A DNA stretch of 64,000 nt from Acanthaster planci (Eukaryota > Echinodermata > Asteroidea > Valvatida > Acanthasteridae). Within the stretch, counting starts at the first letter, position 1. Each line of letters starts with the position of its first letter. A program made the position numbers and the translations under genes. The stretch covers positions 2,199,871 to 2,263,870 of the forward strand of contig NW_019091418.1 of the NCBI RefSeq assembly GCF_001949145.1, written 5' to 3'. The notes beneath the pieces were generated by a model, which had not been told where the DNA came from, did not search any database, and was given only the letters and a program-made list of their open reading frames with translations. Below, one piece after another: positions 61,890-64,000 of this stretch.

Positions 61890-62520
61890 AGCCACCAAAA
61901 TTGCCTCGCGACACCACAACGCAACGCTACAACAGCTCCGTCGCGTCATCCCGTCTCGTCATGGTGTCGCCTCTTTTCTCATTACTTTTATGTTATGTTT
62001 AATACATTGTGTCGTGCCGTCTTGACGTCGCGTCGTGCCACTGCATGGTGTTATTTCTTGATGATGTTGCGTCTTGCCGTCGCGTCTTGCCGTCGTATTG
62101 TGCCGTCGTTATGTAGCGTCGTGCCGTCGTAGCGTCGCGTTGCCTGTCTATGGGTGCGTTCGAGGGAAGGGAAGGCCGGGAAGCCTCGAAATGAGGGTAA
62201 TCGAACGCTGCAGTGTACTCGCCAAGGCATTCTGGGAAAAAGGTCAAGTCCCCGCCACGTTCCATTATGTACGTCCATGCATGACCAGTCCATCCGTGAC
62301 GTCATTACACTCGGGCAGCCTCCAGAGACCCGCTCGCCGGGGTAGTAGTGACTGACACCAGGGCAGGCACGAGGATCACGTGATGGCTAAACGAACGCTC
62401 TCGTGTAAGTTTGACTTACACGTGTAAGCTATTCGAACGCACCCATTGTAGAGTTTTTATATAGTGTGGATTAGGCCGTCCCGTCGTGCTGTCGCGTCGT
62501 GCCTTCGTCCGTCGTATCGT
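61890..62520. repeat. GTCGTGCC/GTCGCGTC-rich repeat blocks
   Basis: Degenerate units of CGTCGCGTCTTGCCGTCGTGCC type run through 61935-62150 and again at 62475-62530. They are related in composition and unit to the foldback arms at 48 and 49 kb. Long open frames across them (Arg/Asp/Thr-rich) are products of the repeat. Confidence 0.7.
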
Positions 62521-62594
62521 CGTGCCTGCACTGTCTCTAAAATGGCTGGTGATTACTAAGGCCAATAGAGGGCGTATATCACAAGTCCTGAAAA

Positions 62595-63850
62595 AAATCA
62601 TGTGCGTGCATAGGCTTTCACTCATTGATATCCATTATACATACTGGAAAGGACATCGCGTCCAAAACGCGTCCTGCGTGTGCATATTTTCAGGAAGGTA
62701 AATAACAAGCGTTGCGAATTTTGTTCCGTGCACTTTCAAACGGAGATCTCAAAACGGCTGGTTGAGGTTATTGTACTTCAATCGTCAAATTTTGAAGATA
62801 AACTGAATTCTGCCCCCTGAATGGATAAATTTGGAAAGAATAATGGTTGAGGTGTGCACAGCAGAGAATTGCCGGAGATCGATGGTAAAATCACGTTTGG
62901 AAGAAGGAGCAGCTTTTGACATATGAGTCGCACGTTCAGAAGGTTTCTGCACGCCTTGTGCTATAATGCTTTGGACCACCTAAAATATTATTAATCAGCA
63001 AAATGGTTTTAAAACTGAGTGATTAATTTGTCTTAAATTTTTCAGATTTCAATGAAAAAATCTCAAAGAAAGCCATGATTTGTGTACGTGAGATCTGCAG
63101 ACGCATTGAACCCAAATCGTGTGAGAGACGATGTGATATGAGTGACGGAATATCCATCTTCAAGGCAGAGATGAAACTAAAGCGAGAGACAGAGAGCGGA
63201 CGTTTACGTCCAGTGAAGTAACAAACATAGAAATTCAATCAATGCAACAAAAGAAACTTTGTCTAAATTGTAAAATTATTCGTTCTCAGTTGGCATTGAC
63301 CTTTTCTTTTCAGAAACTCATTGTTAAATTTAATTTTTCGTCAAGTTGGGAACTTAATATTTTTTTCAATTTGATTTATAAGTGTCTGTGGTGAAAGTGG
63401 CACAAACTTAATTAGTTTGGGTCGCTGTCAAAGTTCTGCTTACTTTGTGCTCACAGAAAAGATTCTCACACTTATCAGTTTTTAATAAATTTATTCAGTA
63501 TATGAATGAATTTCAATACAGGTTTTTTTCCTGTGAGTCTTTAAAATTAAAATTAAGGCCTTTTCATTTAAATGACGTTTTTCAATATTGACTCATTGAC
63601 AACAACGGAAAATACGTGGACAGTTTGGACATTACAAAGTAAAACCTATTGTGGGTCTTGGTGGAACTTTAATGTTTACATACTCAACATTTCACGATTG
63701 AACCAACTCAGAGTGACAACATTGCCCGAACAAGACCGTAGTCAAGAGGTATACGTGTGAAAAATGAAGAAAAAACAAAACAAAACAAACACAACACACA
63801 GAAAAAAACAGGTTAATTATTATCAGTTTCGAGTGGGTTATTTAATAAGA
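62595..63850 (-). repeat. Dispersed two-module repeat, copy 2 (module B inverted, then module A direct)
   Basis: 62595-63220 is the inverse of 44795-45430. 63230-63850 is collinear with 44255-44790. The junction of the two modules is at about 63225. Confidence 0.75.
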
Positions 63851-64000
63851 AAATTGTCTGTTAATTCGAGAAATGATATTCTTGCATTATAATTTTTCCC
63901 CATAATCAATTTTGACTAAATGCGCACCATACAGCATCACGTTACCCTCTTGAAACGCAGCGCGCCGCCATTGTACGGCCGCACATTTTGTACACAAACA

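Noticed and set aside
61726-62305. Several overlapping open frames rich in Arg, Asp, Thr and Ala on both strands
   Set aside because: They are translations of GTCGCGTC/GTCGTGCC repeats.

Overview
This is nuclear DNA from a metazoan. Coding exons are short and separated by 0.3-4 kb introns with GT/AG borders. Intergenic DNA is AT-rich and full of eukaryotic transposon relics. The gene set (an SLC3 amino-acid-transporter heavy chain and an ST8Sia-type sialyltransferase), the many TACATGTA-type motifs, SINEs with a tRNA-like head, DIRS and CR1/Jockey-like retroelements, and Maverick/Polinton-type polymerase and integrase remnants suggest a marine invertebrate. An invertebrate deuterostome is my best guess, but I cannot exclude a cnidarian or another phylum.

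Three intact-looking spliced genes can be assembled with consistent intron phases. (1) 7235-13491 (+), 4 coding exons, 557 aa: an HMGL/isopropylmalate-homocitrate-synthase-like TIM barrel fused to a C-terminal EF-hand. A non-coding leader exon near 5.8 kb is likely. (2) 40900-28896 (-), 11 exons, 732 aa: an SLC3 (4F2hc/rBAT) ancillary subunit with one membrane span and a catalytically dead amylase-like ectodomain. One separate exon inserts an Ala/Pro/Thr-rich linker directly after an RRRR site. (3) 57809-50014 (-), 7 exons, 401 aa: an alpha-2,8-sialyltransferase-like GT29 enzyme with all sialylmotifs, but with VVGSSG where VVGN(S/G)G is usual.

Between and inside these genes lie: a truncated protein-primed DNA polymerase B relic (0.95-4.0 kb); a CR1/Jockey-like LINE fragment in intron 2 of gene 1; a DIRS-type tyrosine-recombinase retroelement (15.7-18.8 kb) apparently interrupted by a PIF/Harbinger transposase fragment; and a degenerate integrase/pPolB pair whose convergent reading frames overlap at their 3' ends (21.2-24.7 kb). 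There are also two tRNA-derived SINE families, each with one plus- and one minus-strand copy, and several inverted-repeat elements: a 336-bp element bracketing an ORF, a GTCGCGTC-rich foldback, and a nested MITE pair. A two-module dispersed repeat (44.3-45.4 and 62.6-63.9 kb) has its modules in opposite relative orientation in the two copies.

The three host genes show no operon-like relationship. Two of them (SLC3 and sialyltransferase) act in the membrane or secretory pathway. The EF-hand barrel protein is the best candidate for an undescribed function: the residues aligning with the family's metal ligands are kept, and a canonical calcium loop is attached.
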